Below, piece after piece: positions 9,495 through 19,000 of a stretch of 64,000 nucleotides of DNA. This stretch comes from Bradyrhizobium sp. 195 (lineage in GTDB: Bacteria; Pseudomonadota; Alphaproteobacteria; Rhizobiales; Xanthobacteraceae), in the NCBI RefSeq assembly GCF_023101665.1, contig NZ_CP082161.1, forward strand, positions 4,340,001 through 4,404,000, in the 5' to 3' direction. The notes beneath the pieces were generated by a model. It made no database searches, had not been told where the DNA came from, and worked only from the letters and a program-made list of their open reading frames with translations. A program made the position numbers and the translations under genes. Position 1 is the first letter of the stretch, and every line of letters starts with the position of its first letter.

Positions 9495-10496
9495 ATGTCG
9501 ACCCATATTGAAGTCCCCCCGCACGCCTTGCTCGAGCGCATTCTCACGCTGGAGATCGTGCGCGTGACGGAGCGGGCGGCGGTGTCGTCGGCGCGGCTGC
9601 GCGGGCACGGCAACGAGAAGGCGGCCGACCAGGCTGCGGTGGATGCGATGCGCCGCGAGCTCAACAAGCTCCCGATCGAGGGCACCATCGTGATCGGCGA
9701 GGGCGAGCGCGACGAGGCGCCGATGCTCTTCATCGGCGAGAAGGTTGGCCTGAATGCCGGCCCGCAGGTCGACATTGCGGTCGATCCGCTCGAAGGCACC
9801 ACGCTGTGCGCCAAGAACATGCCGGGCTCGATTGCCACGATGGCGATGGCCGACGGCGGCACGCTGCTGCACGCGCCCGACGTCTACATGCAGAAGCTCG
9901 CGATCGGCCCGGGTTACGACAAGGGCGTCGTCGATCTCGATGCGACGCCGGCCGACAACGTCCGCCGCCTCGCCAAGGCCAAGGGCGTCCAGCCCGACGG
10001 CATCACGGTTCTCGTGCTCGATCGTCCGCGCCATGCCAGCATCATCGAGAGCGTGCGCTCGACCGGCGCCGCCGTGCGCCTGATCACCGACGGCGACGTT
10101 GCCGGCGTGATCCATTGCGCCGACCCTGATAATACCGGCGTCGACATGTATCTCGGCACCGGCGGCGCGCCGGAGGGCGTGCTCGCGGCTGTGGCGCTGC
10201 GCTGCATCGGCGGCCAGATGCAGTGCCGCCTCATCCTCGATTCCGACGAGAAGCGCGAGCGCGCCGCCAAGATGGGCGTCAACGATCCCAAGATGATCTA
10301 CGGCATCGAGGACATGGCGCGCGGCGACTGCCTGTTCGCCGCCACCGGCGTCACCACAGGCTCGCTGCTCTCGGGCGTCAAATTCCGCAAGGACGGCGTG
10401 ATCGAGACCGAGACGGTGGTGATGCGCTCCGTCACCGGCACCGTGCGCTACATCAAGGCCGAGCACCGCGAGCTGGCCAAGTTCCATTTGGACTGA
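9495..10496 (+). CDS. glpX: Class II fructose-1,6-bisphosphatase
   Basis: Hydrolyses fructose 1,6-bisphosphate to fructose 6-phosphate in gluconeogenesis, and often acts on sedoheptulose bisphosphate too. Its 333 residues are usual for GlpX. Metal-site motifs are visible: GEGERDEAPML near 57-67, VDPLEGTT near 95-102, and the C-terminal TGVTTGSLLSGVKF. AAGGAG lies 8 bp before the ATG. It follows hom by 84 bp. In many Rhizobiales recJ comes next, but here recJ is 24.5 kb away. Confidence 0.95.
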   Translation: MSTHIEVPPHALLERILTLEIVRVTERAAVSSARLRGHGNEKAADQAAVDAMRRELNKLPIEGTIVIGEGERDEAPMLFIGEKVGLNAGPQVDIAVDPLEGTTLCAKNMPGSIATMAMADGGTLLHAPDVYMQKLAIGPGYDKGVVDLDATPADNVRRLAKAKGVQPDGITVLVLDRPRHASIIESVRSTGAAVRLITDGDVAGVIHCADPDNTGVDMYLGTGGAPEGVLAAVALRCIGGQMQCRLILDSDEKRERAAKMGVNDPKMIYGIEDMARGDCLFAATGVTTGSLLSGVKFRKDGVIETETVVMRSVTGTVRYIKAEHRELAKFHLD

Positions 10497-10504
10497 CGCT
10501 CGCC

Positions 10505-10610
10505 GTCATTCCGGGGCGACGGGACCGCGCAAGGCGCGGCCCGGCGAACCCGGAATCTCGCGCAACAAACTCTGGATTCCGGGCTCGCGCTTTGCGTGCC
10601 CCGGAATGAC
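10505..10610. repeat. Palindromic repeat, GTCATTCCGGGGC family
   Basis: Outer arms GTCATTCCGGGGC (10505-10517) and GCCCCGGAATGAC (10598-10610) are perfect inverted copies. Inner parts AACCCGGAATCTCG and TGGATTCCGGGCTCGCGC extend the symmetry. The same element type occurs at 38576-38679. It fills the space between glpX and the HAD gene and ends only 26 bp before the HAD start codon. Confidence 0.85.
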
Positions 10611-10635
10611 AACAAGAATAACAGAGGAAGCGCGC

Positions 10636-11355
10636 ATGTCCGATCTCTCCCCCGTCAAAGCCCTGGTCTTCGACGTGTTCGGCACGGTCGTGGACTGGCG
10701 CACCAGCCTGATCACAGACTTCATGTGGTGGGGCAAACAGCGCGGCATCAGCGCCGACTGGACCGCTTTGGTCGACGGCTGGCGCGGCATGTACATGGCC
10801 TCGATGGACGACGTGCGCAAACATCCCGAGCGCGGCTATGTCATGCTCGACGATCTGCACCGCCGCTCGCTGGAAGAGCTGGTCGATCAATTCTCGATCA
10901 AGGGTCTCACCGAAACCGATCTCGATTATCTCACCAAAGGCTGGCACCGCCTGCACGCCTGGCCCGACAGCGTCGCCGGCCTCACGCGGCTGAAGGCGAA
11001 GTTCGTGATCTCGCCGCTCTCGAACGGCAACGTCGCGCTGCTCACCAACATGGCGAAGTTCGCCGGGCTGCCGTGGGATCTGATCCTGTCGGCCGAGCTG
11101 TTCGAGCATTACAAGCCCGATCCCGAGACCTATCTCGGCGCCGCGCGGCTGCTCTGCCTCGAGCCGGAAGAGGTGATGATGGTCGCCGCCCACAACGGCG
11201 ATCTCGCGGCTGCGCAGAAGAACGGGCTGAAGACCGCCTTCGTGGCGCGGCCGACAGAGTACGGACCGCTCCAGAAGGTCGATTTCGAGGCGACCGGCAA
11301 CTGGGATATCGTCGCGAAGGACTTTGGCGGGATCGCGGATAAGCTCGCCTGCTAA
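10636..11355 (+). CDS. HAD hydrolase, haloacid dehalogenase type II
   Basis: A 239-residue HAD-superfamily hydrolase resembling (S)-2-haloacid dehalogenases. Motif I is FDVFGTVVDWR, with the nucleophilic Asp near residue 13; motif II is SPLSNGNVALL; the Lys of motif III is in EHYKPDPETYLGA; and motif IV is MVAAHNGDLAAAQKNGLKTAFV. The motif IV arrangement matches type II dehalogenases. True dehalogenase activity cannot be told from other small-phosphatase activity by sequence alone. The start is ATG 10636 after GAGGAAG. Confidence 0.85.
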   Translation: MSDLSPVKALVFDVFGTVVDWRTSLITDFMWWGKQRGISADWTALVDGWRGMYMASMDDVRKHPERGYVMLDDLHRRSLEELVDQFSIKGLTETDLDYLTKGWHRLHAWPDSVAGLTRLKAKFVISPLSNGNVALLTNMAKFAGLPWDLILSAELFEHYKPDPETYLGAARLLCLEPEEVMMVAAHNGDLAAAQKNGLKTAFVARPTEYGPLQKVDFEATGNWDIVAKDFGGIADKLAC

Positions 11356-11402
11356 TTCCATTCCGCTTTGAGGCGATTGCCGACGACGTTGCGCGGCGTT
11401 CT

Positions 11403-12290
11403 TCAAGCGCCTGCTGTCGCGCGCGTCCTGGCCGCCTGCCAGACATTGCTGAGCAAGGCCGGGACAAGGCTGTGCGCCGGACACTGATTCCAGGCACCGG
11501 CAAAGAATGCGAAGCCCGGGTCGGAGGCGCGTTGCTGCCGGGCATTTTCGACCGCCAGCAGGACCAGCGTCCGCGACCGCAGCCGGATCAGACCGATGAA
11601 GTCTCCGTCGCGCGCCTCGCGGACCACGCGCGCCGGCGCGCGCAGGGTGCGAAGCGACGCGTCCTTCGGCTCGATCTTCGCCAGATTGTCGCCGTGGAGC
11701 GCCAGCTCGCGCATCAGCTCGATCGATTTCACGATGTTGTCCATTGCGAGCGCAGTCGCGTGCGCGCAAGCAATGTCGCCGCGCGAGGCAGCCTGGATTC
11801 GATCGAGCGCGGCCTTCAGCGCCCCGCTGTGCCTGAGCCATGCTGCACGCAGCGGCCAGGCCGACAACCAAGCCTGCAACGTGCGCGCGGCGGCGTAGGA
11901 CTCCTCGCTCGCGACATAGTCAGGGAAGAATAGCCGGCCTACGGCCTGCTGTACAACGACGCCCTTGCTGCGATGCGCGCGCCGGCCGCCGACGTAATCG
12001 CCGAGCTCGGCGATCTCCGGCGCGATCTGTTGCAACAGCGCATCGATCTTCGAAAGAGCGGATTCGAGCGAGGCCTGATGCGCAGCGCGCAGCGGATCGT
12101 GCCGGTCGCGAAATGCCGGCCAGATGTCGCCATCGGGGCCGCGGAAAACCGCGAGCTTTGCCGCGACCGAGCGATTGAACAGGCCTCCGCGGCCGGACAG
12201 CGAGCGAGTGACCGTAGCCGCATCGTTGACGCGGAGGAGTTCGTCCGGCTTGCGGACGAGGGCGAGGCGGACAAGGCCCGGAATGGTCAT
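11403..12290 (-). CDS. Short cytochrome P450-like protein, partner of haem dioxygenase
   Basis: A 295-residue protein of uncertain family. Its C-terminal third reads like a shrunken P450. A candidate I-helix at about 173-205 contains HATALAMDNIVKSIELMREL. This is followed by LRAPARVVREARDGDFIGL (about 216-234), resembling the post-K-helix RxPPxxxR region. FFAGAWNQCPAH (262-273) resembles the cysteine haem-ligand loop, with Cys270. The canonical ExxR is not visible (ASLR stands in its place) and the chain is about 100 residues shorter than normal P450s. The ATG at 12290 overlaps the dioxygenase stop (ATGA), implying translational coupling. A GTG at 12302 is an alternative start. The P450 reading is an inference and could be coincidental. 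Confidence 0.5.
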   Translation of the reverse strand: MTIPGLVRLALVRKPDELLRVNDAATVTRSLSGRGGLFNRSVAAKLAVFRGPDGDIWPAFRDRHDPLRAAHQASLESALSKIDALLQQIAPEIAELGDYVGGRRAHRSKGVVVQQAVGRLFFPDYVASEESYAAARTLQAWLSAWPLRAAWLRHSGALKAALDRIQAASRGDIACAHATALAMDNIVKSIELMRELALHGDNLAKIEPKDASLRTLRAPARVVREARDGDFIGLIRLRSRTLVLLAVENARQQRASDPGFAFFAGAWNQCPAHSLVPALLSNVWQAARTRATAGA

Positions 12291-14125
12291 GATGAGGGCC
12301 ACGCCGAGCCTCGCAGCACGTTCCAGGGGGCAAAGGCGTTGTCGACGCCCTCGAGCGCCGGGCCGAGTTGCGGCACATGCCGCAGCAGCACTGATTTCAT
12401 TCCGTTGTTCTGGATCCAGTCCAGACCGAAATCGGTGTAGATTTCCGCCCGGTAGTCGTCTGTGAAGAAGCGGTCGCTCTTGAGGCGCCGCGATGCCATC
12501 AGGATGAAGATGCGGAAGGCGGTATCGCTGAAGCCAAAACCGTCCGGCAGATCCTCGGCCAACAGCCCGACCATCAGATCGACGCGGTCGACGTCGCCCT
12601 TGTAGATCGCGCGCATCTTCTTTGCCGCGCCGGGAATGCTGGTGATCTCCTCGAATGTCTTGACCCGCTTCTTGCCAACCAGCTCGCGGAACCGGTTGTA
12701 GCGCGGCACGCCGCGCTCGCGGTCGCGCATGATATCGATGGCGGCCATGTCGAGCAGCGGTTGGCCGTCCTTTTCGAACTGGCGGAGGAAGTTGGGGTAA
12801 TTGTGCAGGCGAATGGCGCCGGGATGTGCCGTGCCGAACGAGTACAGCAGGTCGACAAAGCCGTGCGTCTCCATGAACTTGCGGGAGGCGCGTCCCTGCA
12901 TATCGACCAGCTTGCAGTGTTCAACCCCCGCGGCGCCGATCCGTCGCACATCCATGTCATCAGGGATCAGCGGGTGCAGGCGATAGACCGCAGTGAATTC
13001 CTCGGTCATCGCGTAGGGCGCGCTATGCTGATCCGTCGGGGAGCGGATGATGCCATAGGCGGCTTCGCTGTTCTTGCCGAGCACTGCTTGCAGCACCCGG
13101 CACGGTATCCCCGACCAGTTGGCGCGCATGCTGAAGTCCAGCGCAGGATGGCCGAGGATGCCCGGCGTCCATTCGATGGTGTGGATCTTGGCGATCAGGG
13201 CCGCGTTGATCAGGCGTGCGCGCTGGAATAGTTCCTCGTCCTTCCAGGTCGGATACCGTGTCTTCAGGCCATCGCAGATGACATTGTGCTCACGTGCGAA
13301 GAGATTGTGGAGCAGACTGAGCCCGACCCACCAATTGTCGTTGAATCCGGTGAGATCGGCGCCCGGATGAGCTGGATCGGCGGGAAGCATTCCATCGCTG
13401 CCGACCTCGATCTTTCCGTCGGCCTTGGAACGGATCTGCATCTGTCTGTCGCGATCGCTGCCGTAGATCTGTCCGGCGTCCCACCAGTGCGAGTTGAGAT
13501 TGCGGAATGTCGGGGTCGCGCCGAGCCATGGTTCACGCGGCGTTCGGTCGGGGACAGTCCGGCGAATCTTCATGCAGCCGTCGACCCGTTCGTCTTCGGG
13601 CCAGGTATCGCCCGGCTTCAGCGGGATCTTGAACTCGTTTTCCGGCTCGGGAACCCCATGACTGAACCAATTATGCGTTTCGAACTGGATCCAGGCGGCG
13701 GCCAACAGATTGAGGCTGGTCGCGGGAATGAAGGTGTCGCGCGCCAGCAATTCCATCGAAATCATGCGCGGGCTGGGTTCGAGCAGGTTGTCTACGCTGT
13801 CCGGCGCGCATTCCGGCAGCGGGAAATTGCGTCCGAACCGGGCGCCCGCCATGCCCATGCGCGGATGGTCGAGGCTGTTGAACGAGCCATCGGCGGAGCG
13901 CCACCGCTCATTACCGGTGCTCCAGCCAGGCGGCCTCGCGCCGTAACCAGTATGGTGGAGGTTGTGCTCCCGCAACCTTTCGCGGAAGACCGAAAGATTG
14001 GCGGATCCGAGCAGGGTCGGCAGATGGTCCCATCTGACGAAGAAGTTGATGACCCGAAAGACGACATCCAGGACCGCCTGGAGCAGGCCACGATGGAAGA
14101 CAAAACCATCGTTTTCGCGGGACAT
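12287..14125 (-). CDS. Animal-type haem peroxidase, alpha-dioxygenase/cyclooxygenase-like
   Basis: A 612-residue member of the animal haem peroxidase superfamily. The distal His151 is in FETHNWFSHG. Tyr381 and proximal His384 lie in VYRLHPLIPDD; this Tyr-x-x-His spacing is the catalytic arrangement of cyclooxygenases, plant alpha-dioxygenases and fungal linoleate diol synthases, rather than of plain peroxidases. WWDAGQIYGS (214-223) and LHNLFAREHN (272-281) are further family motifs. The likely role is oxygenation of an unsaturated fatty acid to a hydroperoxide. The start ATG 14125 follows GGGAG; frame extension upstream lacks support. The downstream P450-like gene overlaps by 4 bp, and a FAD oxidase gene is divergent. 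Confidence 0.85.
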   Translation of the reverse strand: MSRENDGFVFHRGLLQAVLDVVFRVINFFVRWDHLPTLLGSANLSVFRERLREHNLHHTGYGARPPGWSTGNERWRSADGSFNSLDHPRMGMAGARFGRNFPLPECAPDSVDNLLEPSPRMISMELLARDTFIPATSLNLLAAAWIQFETHNWFSHGVPEPENEFKIPLKPGDTWPEDERVDGCMKIRRTVPDRTPREPWLGATPTFRNLNSHWWDAGQIYGSDRDRQMQIRSKADGKIEVGSDGMLPADPAHPGADLTGFNDNWWVGLSLLHNLFAREHNVICDGLKTRYPTWKDEELFQRARLINAALIAKIHTIEWTPGILGHPALDFSMRANWSGIPCRVLQAVLGKNSEAAYGIIRSPTDQHSAPYAMTEEFTAVYRLHPLIPDDMDVRRIGAAGVEHCKLVDMQGRASRKFMETHGFVDLLYSFGTAHPGAIRLHNYPNFLRQFEKDGQPLLDMAAIDIMRDRERGVPRYNRFRELVGKKRVKTFEEITSIPGAAKKMRAIYKGDVDRVDLMVGLLAEDLPDGFGFSDTAFRIFILMASRRLKSDRFFTDDYRAEIYTDFGLDWIQNNGMKSVLLRHVPQLGPALEGVDNAFAPWNVLRGSAWPSS

Positions 14126-14448
14126 TGACGCTCCCAAACAACCGCGTGAAATCAATTGGGATTGCAACTATAAATGCTGTTCAATAGCACCAAAATGCCC
14201 CGCTTGCCAACGCGACGTGCTGGAAGCTGCGGTCGCCCCGTCGTACAATTTCCCCTGTCGGTTGAATGTTTGCTCGGATAGGATGCCATGCAGCCCAGGC
14301 TGCGTCAGGCGGCCCGGCTGAATTTGCGAGCGGGGCGAAGCTGCGCGGCAAGGCGCTTCAACCTCGTGAAGACCTGGCCGACACCGGCGTCGGCAGGACA
14401 GAAGAGCCATCTTAAGTTGCGTGTTTCGCCGCCGAGGGGGTGACGCAG
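14126..14448. other. Divergent intergenic region between dioxygenase and FAD oxidase genes
   Basis: About 320 bp without a convincing gene. It must hold both promoters of the divergent transcription units. The part near 14150-14200 is visibly AT-richer than the flanks (for example TTGCAACTATAAATGCTG). I see no clear palindrome or known operator. An 80-codon open frame on the minus strand has no coding character or ribosome-binding site. Confidence 0.5.
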
Positions 14449-15813
14449 ATGGGCAGTATGGTTCGCAATTATGATGGCGGGATCACAAGCTCTCCCGCGC
14501 AACTGGTGTCGCCGCGATCCGTCGAGGAGATACAATCGATCCTCAGGGATACCGAGCGCTACCCAAGCCCTGTCCGGGCCATGGGCAGCTATCATTCCTT
14601 GACGCCTTGCGCGTCCTCGGACGGCACGATCATCGACATGTCCGCGATGAGCCGCATCCTCAAGATCGACCCACATGGCATGACGTTCACGGCCGAAGCG
14701 GGCCTCCAGTTCATTGTCGCATCTCGGGCGTTGCGGGCGATGAACCTCCAGTTTCTGACCAATATCGAGATCGGGAACATGACGCTGGGGGCGGCCGCCT
14801 GTTGCCACACCAAGGACGGACTGGATGGTGGCGAGTTTGGGCAGGTCGGCTCGTACATCACGGCGATCAAATGGGTGACGCCCAGCGGCGAGATGGCGGA
14901 AGCGTCGCAGGACAAAGACCCGCAACTGATGTACTTCATGCGCTCGAGTTACGGCTTGTCCGGCGTCATCTACGAAGTGACGTTTCGGATCACGCGGCTG
15001 GAGGCGATCCACTTCAGCTATTTGCCGCGCCCGATCGCAGAGCTGACCGAGAAGGAAGTAGATGGGATCATCGATGCGTCGCGAGGTCTGATCTGCTGGA
15101 CGGTCGGTCGAAAGGCGCACTTTCAGACACGACATCCCGCCGACCGGGTTGGACCGTTGGGATCGCTGTTCGCCGCCAGCCGCCGCACCCTCTGGAATTA
15201 TACGGAAGCCCGCGTCGGCAGGTTCATCGACAGCAACATCCCGACCAAGCCTCTCAGGGATGTGTCGCTCGACGCCTGGTTCGTTGGCAGCAAGCTGTTG
15301 ATGTCGTTCCTGCACCTGGTCGGCGGCGCGACCTTGTACAATCCCGACAAGACGATCGACTACAGCGAGACGGCGCCATCGGCGCGTTATGCATTCACAT
15401 TCTGGACATTTCCGCGCGGTGAGTGGCTGAACGTGCTGCGCGATTATGTGGACTTCAGCGAGAAGTATTTTAAAGAGCACGACTTCCGCTGCAACATGGC
15501 GCTTGGTTCTTATTTCATCCGGAAGGACGAGCATTCGTTGCTGTCCTACTCGCATGACGGTGATGTTTTTTCAGTCGATCCCATTCACGCCTATACGGAC
15601 AGGCCGGCGTGGGACGGGTTTTTGAAGGAGTTCAACGAGTTTGCGTCCAAGAGGAATGGCATTCCTCTGCTGAACCAGAGTCCGTTCATCACAAAGCACC
15701 ATGTCACGGCGGCGTATGGGGCGAGATGGACGGAGTTCTCTGAGCAAGTCAGACGCCAGGATCCGCACGGGCGCATGCTGAATCCGTTCTTTGCGGATTT
15801 GCTCAGCCCGTGA
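14449..15813 (+). CDS. FAD-linked oxidase, VAO/aldonolactone oxidase type
   Basis: A 454-residue flavoprotein of the VAO/PCMH family. The N-terminal FAD_binding_4 region has RAMGSYHSLTPCASSDGTII near 43-62, then GLQFIVASRALRAMNLQF, NMTLGAAACCHTKDG and GLSGVIYEVTFRITRLE. The C-terminal part ends with ARWTEFSEQVRRQDPHGRMLNPFF, like the ALO domain of D-arabinono- and L-gulonolactone oxidases, where RMLNPYF is typical. The substrate is unknown. The start ATG 14449 has GAGGGGG 8 bp upstream; GTG at 14440 is less likely. It is divergent from the dioxygenase/P450-like pair, suggesting, but not proving, a shared pathway. Confidence 0.82.
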   Translation: MGSMVRNYDGGITSSPAQLVSPRSVEEIQSILRDTERYPSPVRAMGSYHSLTPCASSDGTIIDMSAMSRILKIDPHGMTFTAEAGLQFIVASRALRAMNLQFLTNIEIGNMTLGAAACCHTKDGLDGGEFGQVGSYITAIKWVTPSGEMAEASQDKDPQLMYFMRSSYGLSGVIYEVTFRITRLEAIHFSYLPRPIAELTEKEVDGIIDASRGLICWTVGRKAHFQTRHPADRVGPLGSLFAASRRTLWNYTEARVGRFIDSNIPTKPLRDVSLDAWFVGSKLLMSFLHLVGGATLYNPDKTIDYSETAPSARYAFTFWTFPRGEWLNVLRDYVDFSEKYFKEHDFRCNMALGSYFIRKDEHSLLSYSHDGDVFSVDPIHAYTDRPAWDGFLKEFNEFASKRNGIPLLNQSPFITKHHVTAAYGARWTEFSEQVRRQDPHGRMLNPFFADLLSP

Positions 15814-16026
15814 GGATCGGCGCGAAGCCGAGGACGGGAGTGGACGTGCCGACAAGCCCGGTCTGGGCTGAAGCTGCGCCCGGCGGGATCGAGACAGTGC
15901 GGCTGACGGATGGTCGCCGGAAGCGTTGTGGACTTGTTTGGGAAGAATGGCGCACTCTTGTCGCCCCCGGGAAAAGGTAGGGCGACAGCTCGAAAGCGCC
16001 GAAATGTCGTAATTCCGGAGTGGGTG

Positions 16027-19000
16027 ATGGACGATCCTCACGACAGAGCAACCGAACGCCGTCAGCTGACGGTCTTGTTCTGTGACGTCGTTGATTCAAC
16101 GGGCCTCTCCGAGCGCTGCGACACCGAGGACTTGCGCGAGATATTGTTGGAATTTCAGGCGATCAGCTCGCAGTGCATCGCGAACGCCGGCGGCAGTGTC
16201 GTCAATTACATCGGCGACGGCATTCGCGCCGAGTTCGGTTATCCCCTCGCATCGGAAAACGAGGCCGAGAGCGCGGTACGCTGCGGTCTGCTGTTGTTGC
16301 GGGCAATTCGGGAGTTGAGCGAGCGCGCGATCGCGGCGATCCGGGAACCGCTTCGCGTTCGGATCGGCGTGCATACGGGAGTAGCGGTGATCGGCAGGGC
16401 GGGGCCGGGTCACGTGCACGATGCGACCGAGATCGTCGGCGATACACCCAACATCGCATTCCGGCTGCTGGAAATGGGCGAGCCCGACTCGCTCGTGATC
16501 AGTGGTGAGACAAAGCGCCTGCTGCGAGGCAAATTCGCCTTGCAACCCCTAGGCATGCGTTCGCTCAAGGGCCTGTCGCGGAAGGTCGAGGTCTTTCTCG
16601 TCGCAGGCGAGACGTCGGAAGACGGCGTCGGCCACCGCGCCCGCCATCGCAATGCCTCGCGCCTCGTCGACAGGGTCACCGAATTGGGCCAGTTGCTGCA
16701 GGCCTGGGAGCTGGCGAAGACCGGGCAGGGGCGTACGGTGGAGATCACCGGGGAGCCCGGCATCGGCAAATCGCGCCTGGCACTGGAGCTGATCGAAAGG
16801 GCGGCTTTGCCGGACGACCTGATCCTGGCGATCCAGGCCTCCGGCCCGCATCAGAACACGCCGCTATACCCGATCATCAGAGCGCTTGAGCAGCGCATCG
16901 GCATTGGCAGGGATGACGACGCCGAGGTGAACTTGGCGCGTCTGCGTGATTTCATGGCCGCGACGTCCGGCGGCGACGAGGAGCAGTTGACACTGATCGG
17001 TCAGATGCTCGGTTTACCGGTGCCGGCGGCGTCAGGTCCGACAACAATTCCCGACGCGCATGAGCAGCGTCGGAAGACGCGCGATGCGGCGGTGCGGCTG
17101 TTGATCTCGCTGACGCGCGGCGAGGCCAGCCTGATCCTGGTCGAGGATTTTCACTGGACCGATCCGTCGACGATCGAGATTGTCGAGCGCATTGCCGGCC
17201 AGATCGGTGGCACGCGGAACCTGCTGGTGGTCACCAGCCGGGCGTCAGTCATCGGTAACGTGTCGCCGATGATCCTGCGCATCGTGCTTCAACGTCTCGA
17301 CGACGAGCACTGCCGCGATCTCGCAGGATCGGTCGTACGCGACAAGCAACTGCCAAGCCAGTTGCTCCAGCAGATTGTCGCGCGATCGGACGGTGTGCCG
17401 CTGTTCGTGGAAGAGCTGGCGGCGGCTGCTCTCGAGACCGGACAGGTCGATCCCGGCGTCAGAAGGGCTGGCGCGAGCGGACCTTCAGAGGTGCCGTCGG
17501 CGCTCTACGATTCCCTCATGCTGCGTCTGGAACGGCTCGGCAATGCAAAGGCGGTCGCGCAGCTCGCCTCAGTGATTGGCCGAAGCTTTTCGCATCGGCT
17601 TCTTGCCGCCGTTGCCGGCGAGCTTCACGACGCCCTCGATCCCGCCCTCGAGCGACTGCGAGCGTCTGGACTGATCGGGCTTGAGCGCGATGACGATGAA
17701 AAGGTCTACTCCTTCAAGCATGCCCTGGTCCGGGACGTCGCCTATTATTCGCTTCTCAAACGCCAAAGGCGGGAGCTTCACGACCGCGTGGCTGAGGAGA
17801 TCGAGCTCCATCTGCCGGAGGTTGCCACCACCGAACCCGGCTATCTCGCGCAGCATCTGTCCGAGGCCGGACGCACCTCCCGAGCGGCACAGATGTGGCT
17901 TAAAGCGGCCCAGCAGGCAGCAGAACGTTCGGCAAATCTGGAGGCGATTGCCGAACTCAACATGGCGCTGGAGGAGATCAGGAGGCTTCCAGCAGGGCTT
18001 GAACGGGACAATCTGGAGCTGAACGCCCAGATCGCGCTGATCGGACCGACGATCGCGGTCCAGGGATTTGGCGCCGACGCGGTCGCCGATGTGAGCAGCC
18101 GTGCGATCGAGCTCTGCCGCGCCCTCGATAACGATCCGCGCATCTTTCCGGCGCTGTACGCCAGATGGTCTTACCTGCGCGTGGCAAGCAACGTCCGGGA
18201 GGCGGGCACGCTGGCGCGCGACTTCCTGACGCTCGCCGAGCAAAAGGGAACGAGGGCCGACCGGATGGTCGGCCATCGGTTGCTCGGCACGTCGTTGCTC
18301 GACGGGGAGACCGAGCAGGCGTGCGTCCATCTCGATCGAGCGGCCAAGCTCTACGATGCTGCCGCCGACCGCGCGACGGCCGTTATCTACGGCACCGACG
18401 TGCAGATCACGAGCCTGTCCAACCTGTGCATTTGCTGCTGGCTGGTCGGCCGAGTGAGCGAGGCTGTCGCGCACGGCCAGGAGGCACTCGGCCATGCGCA
18501 GCAATTGGCGCATGCCCATACCCTCGGTTATGCCTACGCGCATGCATGCATGCTCCACACGCTGGAGCGGGACGTGCAGACCGTCCGGGCGCTCGCGCAA
18601 CGCACGCTCGATGGAGCGATCAGACGGGAACTGCCGCTCTGGGTCTCGGTGGCCCGGACATTTCTCGGTTGGGCCGACCTCGAAAGCGGCCGCCTCGCGG
18701 AAGGCATCGATGTGCTCGAGAAGCAGCGTGATTTCCTGCAGACGGCGCACCTCGTCTATTGGCTGCCCACCTACCTTTGCTGGCTGGCAGAGGCCTATCT
18801 CCGCGTCGACAGGCTGGCGGACGCCCGACGTTGCCTCGATCAGGCGCGCAACGTCTTTGGGCGGGGCGGCAATTACTGGTACGAGGTCGAGTGCCTACGT
18901 ATCGAAGGGCGGTTTGCTTCGCATGCGCAAATCAACGACACCATGCTCGCGGAGCAGAATTTCGAGCTGGCCCTGGCGCTCGCCCACCGGCGTGGCCAGC

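Noticed and set aside
9438..10487. 349-codon minus-strand frame
   Set aside because: Antisense of glpX, which carries all expected motifs.
10453..11871. 472-codon minus-strand frame
   Set aside because: Antisense of the HAD hydrolase gene and an alternative frame of the P450-like gene; no domain and biased composition.
14305..15555. 416-codon minus-strand frame
   Set aside because: Antisense of the FAD oxidase gene.
17569..18750. 393-codon minus-strand frame
   Set aside because: Antisense of the TPR part of the cyclase-ATPase protein.
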